40,150 nt of DNA, taken from Gammaproteobacteria bacterium (GTDB taxonomy: Bacteria > Pseudomonadota > Gammaproteobacteria > Steroidobacterales > Foliamicaceae). Every line of letters begins with the position of its first letter. Position 1 is the stretch's first letter. The translations under genes and the position numbers were made by a program. The stretch spans positions 1-40,150 of the forward strand of contig RKRP01000082.1 in NCBI GenBank assembly GCA_007571315.1, in the 5' to 3' direction. The notes under the pieces were generated by a model, which made no database searches, was not told the DNA's origin, and saw only the letters and a list, made by a program, of their open reading frames with translations. Shown piece after piece: positions 8,535 to 16,865 of this stretch.

Positions 8535-9305
8535 CTAGTTGCGAAGGGCGCGGACGAATGCGCCGGGGTTTTCGCCGCGCTCCAGACACTCGACGACCGC
8601 TGAACCTACGATCACGCCATCGGTCACGCCGCTCAGCGCGCGAACCTGCTCCGCGCTGCGAACGCCGAAGCCTGCGCACACGGGCAGTCTGGAATAGCGG
8701 CCCACTTTCTTCAGGTAGCGGGCCATTTCCGCGGAAACGCGCCGCTCGCCGCCGGTCACCCCGGTGGCGGTAACGGCATACACGAAACCTCTGCTGCCCC
8801 GGCACAGCGCGCGCAGGCGCTCATCGGGCGTGGCCGGAGTAACCATTTGCACCAGCGCGATGCCTTGCTTGCCTAGCTGGGCCCGGACCGGTTCGCATTC
8901 CTCCCAGGGAAGATCCGGAACGATCAGCCCGCACACCCCGCAGTCTCCGCAGCGCGCCGCCAGCCTCTCGATCCCGTAGGCGAGAAGCGGGTTGCAGTAG
9001 CTCATCAGCGCCACCGGCGCGCCCGGGTCGCCGTGCGCTTCCAGCGCCCGCAAAATCCATTGCAGGGTTACGTTGTTGGCAAGCGCCTTCTCGCTGGCCC
9101 GCTGGATGGTAGCCCCGTCGGCCATGGGGTCTGAGAAGGGAACCCCGATTTCCACTGCGTCGCCCGCGGCCGCCAGCTGACCGAGTATTGAATGAAAGTC
9201 CTGCCTGCGAGGGTGCCCCGCGGTAAAGAACGGCAACAGCGCCGGTTGCGGCGCCTGGGCGATGGCGCGCCGCAGCCGTTCGGCGCCGGTATTCGGGTTG
9301 CTCAC
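8535..9305 (-). CDS. trpA: Tryptophan synthase alpha subunit
   Basis: 256 aa TIM barrel that cleaves indole-3-glycerol phosphate to indole and glyceraldehyde 3-phosphate. The two acid/base residues are present: Glu52 in 'VEIGVPFSDP' and Asp63 in 'MADGATIQ'. Phosphate-binding loops 'TATGVTGGE' and 'GFGVRS' follow. 'FFTAGHP' replaces the commoner YLTAGDP. The frame opens with GTG at 9305, with no convincing ribosome-binding site, so the exact start is uncertain. It is not joined to trpB: a convergent lipoprotein gene lies between them. Confidence 0.94.
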   Translation of the reverse strand: MSNPNTGAERLRRAIAQAPQPALLPFFTAGHPRRQDFHSILGQLAAAGDAVEIGVPFSDPMADGATIQRASEKALANNVTLQWILRALEAHGDPGAPVALMSYCNPLLAYGIERLAARCGDCGVCGLIVPDLPWEECEPVRAQLGKQGIALVQMVTPATPDERLRALCRGSRGFVYAVTATGVTGGERRVSAEMARYLKKVGRYSRLPVCAGFGVRSAEQVRALSGVTDGVIVGSAVVECLERGENPGAFVRALRN

Positions 9306-9450
9306 GGGCGCATATTGTGAGGCATGGCTGCCGCGCCCCGCAATGCGAACGCCTGGAACGGGCGCCGGCGGGCGGAGTCCGGACTCTGCAACCTTAGGCA
9401 GTCAAACCGCATCTTTTCTTGTACCTGCTTTGCGCAAAAGGTGATCCTCA

Positions 9451-9819
9451 ATGAGCCGGTTTGTTCTGTTGCCATGTGTTTTGCTCGTTGCCGGATGCTC
9501 CGCCATGAAGGATCCCAGCGGAGCGATCGTGGATATGAAAGGCGTCGATCCGGGACAGTACGAAATCGACCTCGCCGAATGCCAGCAGTACGCCGACGAA
9601 GTGCGGATAGGCAAACACATTGGCACCGGAGCCGCAGCTGGCGCCGCTGTAGGCGCCGCCGCAGGCGCGATGTCCGGCCGCAACAAGTCGGGCATTGGTC
9701 AGGCTGCCGGCGTTGGGGCCGTGTACGGCGGAACCATGGCAGGGGTGTCCTCGGTGGGGGAGCATCGCCATGTGCTGCGCGAGTGCCTGCGCGGTCGAGG
9801 CTATCGAGTCCTCAACTAA
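9451..9819 (+). CDS. Glycine-zipper lipoprotein
   Basis: 122 aa. A signal peptide ends in the lipobox LVAG-C (Cys16), so it should be lipidated and membrane anchored; Ser at +2 suggests the outer membrane. Residues ~53–95 are a Gly/Ala-rich zipper ('GTGAAAGAAVGAAAGAMSG' then 'GQAAGVGAVYGGTMAG'), as in OmpA-like glycine-zipper proteins. The tail 'VLRECLRGRGYRVLN' resembles the ending of small lipoproteins with a single C-terminal Cys pair. AAGGTGAT precedes the ATG. Function unknown. It is the only + strand gene between trpA and trpB. Confidence 0.85.
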   Translation: MSRFVLLPCVLLVAGCSAMKDPSGAIVDMKGVDPGQYEIDLAECQQYADEVRIGKHIGTGAAAGAAVGAAAGAMSGRNKSGIGQAAGVGAVYGGTMAGVSSVGEHRHVLRECLRGRGYRVLN

Positions 9820-9852
9820 CCCGTTATTGCGCCAGCTTGATCGGCCGTGTCG

Positions 9853-11079
9853 TCAACTTAGCGTTTGGGTGAGCGTGGGCATGTCCTTGTCCCCGCGGCC
9901 GGACAATCCAATGAGTATGCGCTTGCCCGGATTTTCCCGCGCCCATGCGCGCGCCGCGAACAGCGCATGGGCAGGCTCCAACGCCGGAAGGATGCCCTCC
10001 AGCCGGCAACATTCCGCCAGGGCCTCCAGGGCCTGTTCGTCGCTGGCGGCAAGGTAGGCGGCCCTTCCGACAGCTTGCAGCAGCGCATGCTCGGGCCCCA
10101 CGCCCGGATAGTCGAGGCCGGCGGAAATCGAGGAAGTCTCCAGTACCTGGCCGTCGTCGTCGTAGAGCAGCATGGAATAGCTGCCGTGCAACACCCCCGG
10201 CTTGCCGGCGCAAAGCGAGGCGGCGTTCTGGCCCGCGCCCGGCCCCTTGCCTCCGGCTTCGATGCCGAAAATGCGCGCCGACTCGTCGCCCAGAAACGCA
10301 TGAAACAGGCCTATGGCGTTCGAACCGCCGCCCACGCAGGCAAACACCGCATCCGGCAACCCTCCGGCGGATTGCGCAAACTGCTGGCGCGCTTCTTCGC
10401 CGATGATTTTTTGCAACTCGCGCACCAGCCAGGGATAGGGATGCGGGCCCACTGCCGAGCCCAGCAGGTAATACACGCCATGAGGGTCCGCCACCCATGC
10501 GCGGAAGGCTTCGTCGGTTGCCGCGCGCAGGGTTCGGTCGCCCTTGTCCACCGCCACCACTTCCGCTCCAAGCTGCCGCATGCGCTGCACGTTTGGCGCC
10601 TGCCGTTCCATGTCCAGCGCGCCCATGTACACCGCGCAGGGCAGTCCAACGCGGGCGCAAGCCGCCGCTGCGGCAACGCCATGCTGGCCTGCGCCGGTTT
10701 CAGCCACCACCTGCGCCGCGCCCAGACGGCGCGCCAGGTGCGCCTGGCCCAGCGCGTTGTTGATCTTGTGAGCGCCGGTGTGCGCCAGGTCCTCGCGCTT
10801 GATCCACACTTGCGCCCCCCAGGCCCGCTCCAGGCCCCGAGCGCGGGTAAGCGGGGTGGGGCGTCCGACCCATTCGCGCCGTTCCTCATCCAGGGCGCGG
10901 CAGGCATCCTCATCGGCGAAGAATTGGCGCGCCTGGCGTTCCAGCCGGAACAGCGCGGGCATCAGCGTCTCCGGCGCGAAGCGCCCGCCGAACGGGCCAA
11001 AGCGTCCTTCGCTGTCCGGCAGTTCACCGCTCAGCAGCGCAGCCATAAGGGAACGCGCTTCCGCTTCCTGGATTTTCAT
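9853..11079 (-). CDS. trpB: Tryptophan synthase beta subunit
   Basis: 408 aa PLP enzyme joining indole and serine to make tryptophan. The PLP lysine is Lys105 in 'HTGAHKINNALGQ'. Other family signatures are 'FGPFGGRFAPETLMPAL', 'AETGAGQHGVA', 'PNVQRMRQLGAEV', the phosphate-binding 'CVGGGSNAIG' and 'SGRGDKDM' near the end. ATG 11079 overlaps the trpF stop by 4 nt. The track's extra 69 N-terminal residues are antisense/other-frame trpF sequence. Confidence 0.96.
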   Translation of the reverse strand: MKIQEAEARSLMAALLSGELPDSEGRFGPFGGRFAPETLMPALFRLERQARQFFADEDACRALDEERREWVGRPTPLTRARGLERAWGAQVWIKREDLAHTGAHKINNALGQAHLARRLGAAQVVAETGAGQHGVAAAAACARVGLPCAVYMGALDMERQAPNVQRMRQLGAEVVAVDKGDRTLRAATDEAFRAWVADPHGVYYLLGSAVGPHPYPWLVRELQKIIGEEARQQFAQSAGGLPDAVFACVGGGSNAIGLFHAFLGDESARIFGIEAGGKGPGAGQNAASLCAGKPGVLHGSYSMLLYDDDGQVLETSSISAGLDYPGVGPEHALLQAVGRAAYLAASDEQALEALAECCRLEGILPALEPAHALFAARAWARENPGKRILIGLSGRGDKDMPTLTQTLS

Positions 11080-11687
11080 CGTTGGGCGCTCTCCGCCCGG
11101 CGCGCCGCGCGCACGAACGCGCTCACCTTGGCGCTGTCCTTCACACCGGGCGCGCTTTCCACGCCCGAACTCACGTCCACGCCCCAGGGACGGACCCGGC
11201 GGACGGCATCGCCGACATTGCCGGGGTCCAATCCGCCAGCCAGCACCACCTGCGCGCCGCGCGCCAGCATGGCGGCGCGCTCCCAATTCGGCCGCTGGCC
11301 GCTGCCGCTAACGCCGCCTTCGAACAGGCAACAGGTTCCGGGCGGCACATCGTTCGGGTGGAATTCTTCATGGTCTCTATACACCGGCAGGGCCCGCATG
11401 CCTGGGGGCAGCGCCAGCCGCGCCAGACTGTCGGCATCCGCCTGCAAGCAGTCCGGCTTGAACCCGGCATATACCTCATCCCATTGGCTCTGGCCGGGGC
11501 GGAGCATAACCGCAACGCGCAGAATTTGCGGCGGGGCAGCTGCGGCAAGCGCGCCCGCGTCTTCCGGCGCGAGGTAGCGCGGCGATGGCGGGTAAAAGTT
11601 GAAACCGATAGCGTTGGCGCCCGCCGCCGCCGCCGCTTGCACAGTTTCGGTGGTTTTAAGACCGCAGATTTTCACGAACAGAGTCAT
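11076..11687 (-). CDS. trpF: Phosphoribosylanthranilate isomerase
   Basis: 203 aa, single-domain TrpF. It performs the Amadori rearrangement of phosphoribosylanthranilate. The catalytic Cys is in the opening 'FVKICGLKTTE', with the general-acid region in 'GVDVSSGVESAPGVKD'. 'GANAIGFNFYPPSPRYL' and 'VLAGGLDPGNV' are also characteristic. It overlaps trpC upstream and trpB downstream by 4 nt each, so the four genes are probably translationally coupled. ATG 11687 is chosen; the longer track frame covers antisense trpC. Confidence 0.95.
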   Translation of the reverse strand: MTLFVKICGLKTTETVQAAAAAGANAIGFNFYPPSPRYLAPEDAGALAAAAPPQILRVAVMLRPGQSQWDEVYAGFKPDCLQADADSLARLALPPGMRALPVYRDHEEFHPNDVPPGTCCLFEGGVSGSGQRPNWERAAMLARGAQVVLAGGLDPGNVGDAVRRVRPWGVDVSSGVESAPGVKDSAKVSAFVRAARRAESAQR

Positions 11688-12514
11688 TGCGGCGCCCGGC
11701 TCCGCCGGCCCTGCGAAAGCATCTCTCTGACCAGCGCGGCGGGGTTCGGCGAGCGCATCAGCGCAGCCCCCACCAGCGCGCCGTCCCAACCCTGGGCGGC
11801 CCGCTCCGCCACATCGCGCGCATCCGCCATGCCGCTTTCGGCGAACATGGCATGAGCGCCCGCGCCGCGCGGGCGGAAACGGCTGAAGCGCTCCGTGTCC
11901 ACGGCCAGCGTGCGCAAATCGCGGCAGTTGAGGCCTAGCAGCGCCTGATTGCGCGGCGCCGCCAGCCGCTCGGCGATGCTCCGGGCGCGTTGCAGTTGGT
12001 CTTCGTTGAAGGCCTCCAAAAGCGCAAACATTCCGCAGCCCAGGGCCGCGGCCAGCATCGCTTCGGTATTGGCATCGCCGGTTAAGCCCACAATCAGAAG
12101 CACGCCCGCCGCGCCATGCTTCCGGGCTTCCAGAACCTGGTAAGGCTCCACCAGGAAGTCCTTGCGCATGACCGGCGTGCGGGGCGCGGCGCGTGCCACT
12201 GCGGCGAGCAGTTCCAGAGAGCCGCCAAACCGGCAAGGTTCGGTGAGCACCGACAAGGCCGCGGCGCCCCCCGCCGCATACTGGGCGGCCAGCCCTTGCG
12301 GGTCGAAGGACAGTTCCGCGAGCTGGCCCTCGCTGGGGGATGCAGGCTTGATTTCCGCGATCAGCTCGAAGCACCCGGGCGCCAGACTGAGCTGCTGCGG
12401 CGGCGGCAAGGCATCCACGCGGCGCCGCAGTTGCGCCGCGCTAAGGCTTTGTTTGGCCGCCGCGGCGCGTTCACGGCTCAATTCCGCCATGCGCTCAAGA
12501 AATCCTGCGTTCAT
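11684..12514 (-). CDS. trpC: Indole-3-glycerol-phosphate synthase
   Basis: 276 aa, monofunctional TrpC TIM barrel. It closes the ring of carboxyphenylaminodeoxyribulose phosphate. Family motifs: 'ELIAEIKPASPSEG' (catalytic Lys), 'AAALSVLTEPCRFGGS', 'VMRKDFLVEPYQVLEARKHGA', 'LLGLNCRDLRTL' and 'FAESGM'. Separate TrpC and TrpF proteins contrast with the fused E. coli enzyme. ATG 12514 overlaps the trpD stop by 4 nt. Confidence 0.95.
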   Translation of the reverse strand: MNAGFLERMAELSRERAAAAKQSLSAAQLRRRVDALPPPQQLSLAPGCFELIAEIKPASPSEGQLAELSFDPQGLAAQYAAGGAAALSVLTEPCRFGGSLELLAAVARAAPRTPVMRKDFLVEPYQVLEARKHGAAGVLLIVGLTGDANTEAMLAAALGCGMFALLEAFNEDQLQRARSIAERLAAPRNQALLGLNCRDLRTLAVDTERFSRFRPRGAGAHAMFAESGMADARDVAERAAQGWDGALVGAALMRSPNPAALVREMLSQGRRSRAPQ

Positions 12515-13530
12515 CCCGCCCTGATGCTCTCCAGCAGGTGCGCCGCCCGCCCTTCGCGCAATGCCTCGCGGGCCGCTTGCAGTCCCTCGGCCGGCCCGCT
12601 CGCTTTCCCGGTGAGTTCGAGCGTCAGCCCAGCCTGCAGGGCCAGCGCGTCGCTCAGCGCCGTGCCGCCCTCGCCGCGCAGGGCGGACTCGAGCGTTTGG
12701 GCGTTGTATTCGCGGTCGCCGCCTGCCAGGGCCTCCGGCGCGCATCGCGCAATGCCCAGATCAGCAGGGTCGCGCGTCATCGAATCGATTTGGCCCGGCC
12801 GAACGTCCAGCAGCAGGTAGCGGCCAACCGGAGTCGGCTCGTCCCAGCCCGGTTCGCCGTGAACCACGAAACAGCGCTTGATGTCCAGTCCGCTCAGCGT
12901 TTCAGCAATCAGCCGCGCCGCGCGCTTGCTGAACGCCCCCACCAGCATGTGCGGCGGGCGCGCCGGATTGGCCAGCGGCCCCAGCAGATTGAACACGGTG
13001 GGAACCCCAAGGGCGGCGCGCACCGGAGCTACGGATTTCATGGCCGGATGAAAATACGGCGCGAACATGAAGGCGAAGCCGTGGTTTGCCAGCAGCGCCG
13101 TCACCTCTGCGGTGCCGACCGGCAGGGGCACGCCCAGCGCTTCCAGCACATCGGCGCTGCCGGTTTTGCTGGACACGGCTCGATTGCCATGCTTGGCAAT
13201 CCGCACTCCGCAGGATGCCGCCAGCAGCCCGGCTCCGGTGGACAGGTTGATGCTGCCGGAACCGTCGCCTCCCGTTCCCACCACATCCGCAACCGGTTCG
13301 CCCGCCGGCAGTTCGGGCCGAATCGCCAGCGCCCGCATGGCCCGCGCGAAACCGCGCAGTTCGTCGGCGTTTTCCCCTTTCAGGCGCAGGGCGGCGAGCA
13401 GCGCTCCGGCCAGCGCTTCCGCCACCTTCCCCTGAGCGAGTTCGCGCATGGCGGCTTCAGCTTCGCTTTCTTCCAGAGACCCGCCTGCCAGAAGCCGCGC
13501 CAGCATCCCGCGCAAAGGATCAGAGCTCAT
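12511..13530 (-). CDS. trpD: Anthranilate phosphoribosyltransferase
   Basis: 339 aa. It transfers phosphoribosyl from PRPP to anthranilate. The N-terminal helical domain is followed by the PRPP-binding 'DVVGTGGDGSGSINLSTG' (residues ~80–98), then 'KHGNRAVSSKTGSADVLEALG' and 'FAPYFHPAMKSVAPVR', all diagnostic. No glutamine amidotransferase (TrpG) domain is fused, and trpE/trpG are not in the window. The start ATG 13530 overlaps the stop of the upstream SLC13 transporter gene by 4 nt. Confidence 0.95.
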   Translation of the reverse strand: MSSDPLRGMLARLLAGGSLEESEAEAAMRELAQGKVAEALAGALLAALRLKGENADELRGFARAMRALAIRPELPAGEPVADVVGTGGDGSGSINLSTGAGLLAASCGVRIAKHGNRAVSSKTGSADVLEALGVPLPVGTAEVTALLANHGFAFMFAPYFHPAMKSVAPVRAALGVPTVFNLLGPLANPARPPHMLVGAFSKRAARLIAETLSGLDIKRCFVVHGEPGWDEPTPVGRYLLLDVRPGQIDSMTRDPADLGIARCAPEALAGGDREYNAQTLESALRGEGGTALSDALALQAGLTLELTGKASGPAEGLQAAREALREGRAAHLLESIRAG

Positions 13531-15353
13531 AGGCCATACATGATCGGCAGCAGCAAGGAGAAGCCGCTCCACATGATGAGCGTTAGCGGCGCGCCAATGC
13601 GCAGGAAATCCATCCGCCGGTAACCGCCTGCGCTCATGATAAGAAGGTTGGTCTGATAGCCGATGGGGGTAAGAAAACTCATGTTGGCGCCAAAGATTAC
13701 CGCCAGGATGAAAGGCTCCACCGGCGCTCCCAGCCCGGCGGCGAAAGAGGCGGCGATCGGGGTTCCGATAATCGCTGCGGCATTGTTGGACACCACGTTG
13801 GTGAGTATCGCCATCATCAGCATCAGGCCGCTGAGAATGAGCGGGATAGGCAAGCCCGCGGAAACCGCCACAAACAGCTGCGCCAGCCACTCGGCGGCGC
13901 CGGTTTTCAACAGGGCCTGTCCAAGTCCCAGGCTGGCCACGATGATGATGGTGAGCGGCACGTTGAAGGCATCCCGAACGTTGCGCCAACTGAGGCATTT
14001 CGCAGCGATCATGAGGCCAACCCCGGCCACTGAGGTAAGCACGATGGGGAGCAGGCCAAGCGCGGCGGGCGCAATCACCAGCGCCAGGATGCCCACCGCG
14101 GCGCGGGCCCTTCCAGCGCGCGGCAGCTCGATGACCCGCCCCAGCACCAGCATTGAGGACTCGGTGGCCAGACGGCGGATTTCGGCGCGATTGGCCTGCA
14201 CCAGCAGCACGTCGCCAGTGCTCAACTGTGTGTCAAACAGATCCTTGGCCTGCGTTTCGCGGTCGCCTGGACGGTAGATGGCCAGCGGTGTGAGACCGTA
14301 GATCTCGTCGAAGTGGGCCTCCCGGATGCTGCGCTTGTCCAGCGGCGAGCCGCGTGTCACCACCAGTTCCGCCACCTGCTGCGGCTCGTCGGAATAGCGC
14401 AGTTCGCCGCCCGGCAACGATGCGCCCAGCAGCTCCTCGTACTCGTGCAGCCGCTCTATGGTGTCGCGGACCAGGATCTGATCCCCGGCCTGCACCCGCG
14501 TTGTGGGCAGCGGCGACAGGTGGACCTTGCCGCGCCTTAATATGCTGGTTACCTTCAAGGTGTTGTTGGCGCGCTCGCGGATCTCGGCAAACGCCTTGCC
14601 GTCCGCGAACCCTCCAGCCCGCACCTGCAGCGTCGAAGCGAAAAACCGGCTGGCGGTTTGCAGCGGCAGCCTGCGTTCAGGCACCAGCCTGGGCGCCAGC
14701 AGCCAGAGGAAGGCAAGCGCCACGCTGCCCACCAGCAACACCGGCAGCGAGAAGGAGAACATGCCGAACGGTTCCAGGCCCAGATCCTGTTCGGCAATTC
14801 CCGCCACCAGCAGATTGGTGGAGGTGCCAATCACCGTGGACATGCCTCCGATCAGGGTTGCGAAACCCATCGGCAGGAGAATGGCCGAAGGCGCCTGATG
14901 AGCGCGCAGCGCGGCGGCGGTGAGCACCGGCAGCAGCATCACCACCACCGGAGTGTTGTTCACGAAAGCGCTGAACACTGCCGACCCCACCAGCGTCAGC
15001 AACGCCGCCAACAGCGGTTGACGGGTCCACAGCCGGGTGAAGAACAGCGCCACAGGACGCAGCGCGCCGGTGGTTTCCAGTCCCTTGCCCACCACCAGCA
15101 GGGCGGTGATGGTTACCAGCGCTTCATGGCCCAGGTTCTGGAAGAAATCGGTCGAGCGGATCACCCGCTCGCCGCCGTGTTCCAGCGGCCAAAGCTCGAA
15201 TCCCAGCAGCAGCAGCAGCAGAATGCCCATGCCGGCGGTTTCCAGCGGGATGCGGTCGCGGGTAAACAGGTACAGCGCGAAGGCGGTGAGCAGCATCACC
15301 ATGAGAGCGTGCGCGCCCGGGAATTCCGGCAAGATCCACCTCGTAAAGGCCAT
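13527..15353 (-). CDS. SLC13 (DASS)-family transporter with two RCK_C domains
   Basis: 608 aa integral membrane protein. N-terminal and C-terminal blocks of hydrophobic helices flank a soluble centre (~225–410) with two RCK_C/TrkA-C-type domains ('ANNTLKVTSILRRGKVHLSPL...GDQILV' and 'VTRGSPLDKRSIREAHF...GDVLLVQ'). The paired SLC13 signatures are visible: 'SAFVNNTPVVVMLLPV' with 'STVIGTSTNLLV', and 'NVVSNNAAAIIGTPIA' with 'LTPIGYQTNLLIM'. Such proteins move sulfate or di/tricarboxylates with sodium; the substrate cannot be read from sequence. It overlaps trpD by 4 nt, so it may be co-translated with the trp genes. Confidence 0.88.
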   Translation of the reverse strand: MAFTRWILPEFPGAHALMVMLLTAFALYLFTRDRIPLETAGMGILLLLLLGFELWPLEHGGERVIRSTDFFQNLGHEALVTITALLVVGKGLETTGALRPVALFFTRLWTRQPLLAALLTLVGSAVFSAFVNNTPVVVMLLPVLTAAALRAHQAPSAILLPMGFATLIGGMSTVIGTSTNLLVAGIAEQDLGLEPFGMFSFSLPVLLVGSVALAFLWLLAPRLVPERRLPLQTASRFFASTLQVRAGGFADGKAFAEIRERANNTLKVTSILRRGKVHLSPLPTTRVQAGDQILVRDTIERLHEYEELLGASLPGGELRYSDEPQQVAELVVTRGSPLDKRSIREAHFDEIYGLTPLAIYRPGDRETQAKDLFDTQLSTGDVLLVQANRAEIRRLATESSMLVLGRVIELPRAGRARAAVGILALVIAPAALGLLPIVLTSVAGVGLMIAAKCLSWRNVRDAFNVPLTIIIVASLGLGQALLKTGAAEWLAQLFVAVSAGLPIPLILSGLMLMMAILTNVVSNNAAAIIGTPIAASFAAGLGAPVEPFILAVIFGANMSFLTPIGYQTNLLIMSAGGYRRMDFLRIGAPLTLIMWSGFSLLLPIMYGL

Positions 15354-15408
15354 GCGGCCGAAGCTAAACCGCTATGGTAGCAGTCTGAGTGTTGTCTGCC
15401 GCGCCCCC

Positions 15409-16737
15409 TCAGCCGTTTGCGGAGGCTCGAAACAGCGCCCATGCGCGGCGCAGCAGCTGCTCGTAATCGGCCCGCTCCAGCCGCGCGCGAACCCGGCTGC
15501 CGTGCATAGTGATGTTGTCCGCAACGCGGATAACCGGCAGCAGGTTCAGCCACGCCCGCGCAGGGATGCGGGTGGGTTGGCGCGGCAGCACGCAATACGG
15601 CGACAGCGCCAGCAGTTGCCGGTGGCGCGGGCTGCGCCGGGCAATAATCTGCCGCGCCCGCGCCTGGCCGTAGCGGGGAACCAGCATTTGCACCAGTTGC
15701 TCCGCGTCCAGGGCCGGATACGGCCCGCGTTCCCGGGCCAGGCGCATGGATTCGCGCAGAAGCTGGCGCTTGAACAGGCCGAGCCAGCGCTGAATGGTCA
15801 CCACCGTGGACTGTTCCTGCGGGTCCATGCCATGCCGCAGCGCCAGGTCTCCGATGCCCGTTACGTGCGCTGCCAGACGACGGTTGGCGCGGGCATCGGC
15901 TTCAAGATTTCCAGACGGCCAGGAAACGCAATCAATCAGGTTGTCCACCAGCCGCGCGCCTACGCGCACCAGCTTTTTGAGATGACCCACGCCCCTTTCG
16001 ATCTGTTCCACTGGAATTGTGCTCAAATCGAATTGCATGCCCAGCCAGGCGGTGTCCGCCGGCGCCTCAAACAGGCTCAAGGGCATTACGGTGTCCGGCG
16101 TTTCCCTGCCCGCCAGTTCGGTGAGGGGCGGCCTGTCGCCGCGCAGGACCAGGTCGATTCCGGATTGCTTGTGGCTGGCGTCGATCAGTTGGGTCCACTG
16201 CGCTCCTGATCCGAAAATTTGCGGGCCAACCCGCACCACCGCGCCTGTGCCCGCCAGACGGCCGCTGCGCGCCGCTTCAAGCAAAGCGGCGCATCCGGCG
16301 TGCTCGGCCTGCAAGGACATGGCAACGTAAGACGGCGCCTGTCCGGCCTTGCGCATCTGCTGCAATTCGTCGGCGAGGGTGGTCAGCCATGCGTCGAAAA
16401 ACCGCGGCGACATTCCAGACAGATCAACGCCCAGCGCCACTTCCTGCCCCTTCAGGCGGGAAACGCGCTGGCGGAATTTTCCCAGCGCCGGGCCGGACTG
16501 CTCGGGCGGCTCGTCTTCAGGGACATCAAGCGCAAAAGCGCATTGCCCGGCAATGGCGTGCTGGTTTCCCTCCAAGCACCCGTAATCGAACGGCAGCGGC
16601 CCGATCGTCCGGCCGCTGAGCAGGCGCTCAAAGTAGCCGCGCCAGCGTTCCGGTTCGTTCTCCCGCCGAACAGCGATATCCGCCAGCGCGCGGGAAAGCG
16701 CGGCTCGCTCGCCGATGCCTGCGGGTGGCGCATCCAT
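15409..16737 (-). CDS. Ribonucleotide reductase large-subunit-like protein, apparently catalytically dead
   Basis: 442 aa. The central part resembles class II (B12-dependent)/class I RNR alpha chains. 'RVGARLVDNLIDCVSWPSG' corresponds to the RFLDNVIDVNxYP region, 'ANRRLAAHVTGIGDLALRHG' to NRRIGLGVMGFADLL, and 'ESMRLARERGPYPALDAEQL' plus 'RQLLALSPYCVLP' to ASVELAxxKGPFPAFDAEKY ... LLTIAPTGTIS. The active-site contexts (CNLGSxNL, the NSC loop) are missing: 'TAWLGMQFDLSTIP' stands where CNLGS is expected. It ends shortly after the APTG-like loop. It is much shorter than functional RNRs, yet has no internal stops. I infer a repurposed or decaying paralogue; cellular role unknown. Confidence 0.65.
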   Translation of the reverse strand: MDAPPAGIGERAALSRALADIAVRRENEPERWRGYFERLLSGRTIGPLPFDYGCLEGNQHAIAGQCAFALDVPEDEPPEQSGPALGKFRQRVSRLKGQEVALGVDLSGMSPRFFDAWLTTLADELQQMRKAGQAPSYVAMSLQAEHAGCAALLEAARSGRLAGTGAVVRVGPQIFGSGAQWTQLIDASHKQSGIDLVLRGDRPPLTELAGRETPDTVMPLSLFEAPADTAWLGMQFDLSTIPVEQIERGVGHLKKLVRVGARLVDNLIDCVSWPSGNLEADARANRRLAAHVTGIGDLALRHGMDPQEQSTVVTIQRWLGLFKRQLLRESMRLARERGPYPALDAEQLVQMLVPRYGQARARQIIARRSPRHRQLLALSPYCVLPRQPTRIPARAWLNLLPVIRVADNITMHGSRVRARLERADYEQLLRRAWALFRASANG

Positions 16738-16796
16738 GCCGTAAATCCTGCGCCCGTTGAGAGCCTCGCGGCAAGCCCAAAATAGCCGCTATTCGA

Positions 16797-16806
16797 CGCA
16801 TATTGC
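16797..16806. repeat. Left copy of a 10-bp inverted pair at the island edge
   Basis: CGCATATTGC here recurs inverted at 25251–25260, just outside the other end of the AT-rich operon. Ten bases can match by chance between two such short flanks; treated as tentative island ends only. Confidence 0.25.
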
Positions 16807-16865
16807 GCCTGCTGCATATGGTATGGGCCTAGCTATCCACCTCTATCAGTCGATTTGCTATTTCT

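Noticed and set aside
9865-11577. 570-aa + strand ORF
   Set aside because: Antisense to trpB/trpF; Arg/Ala-rich shadow.
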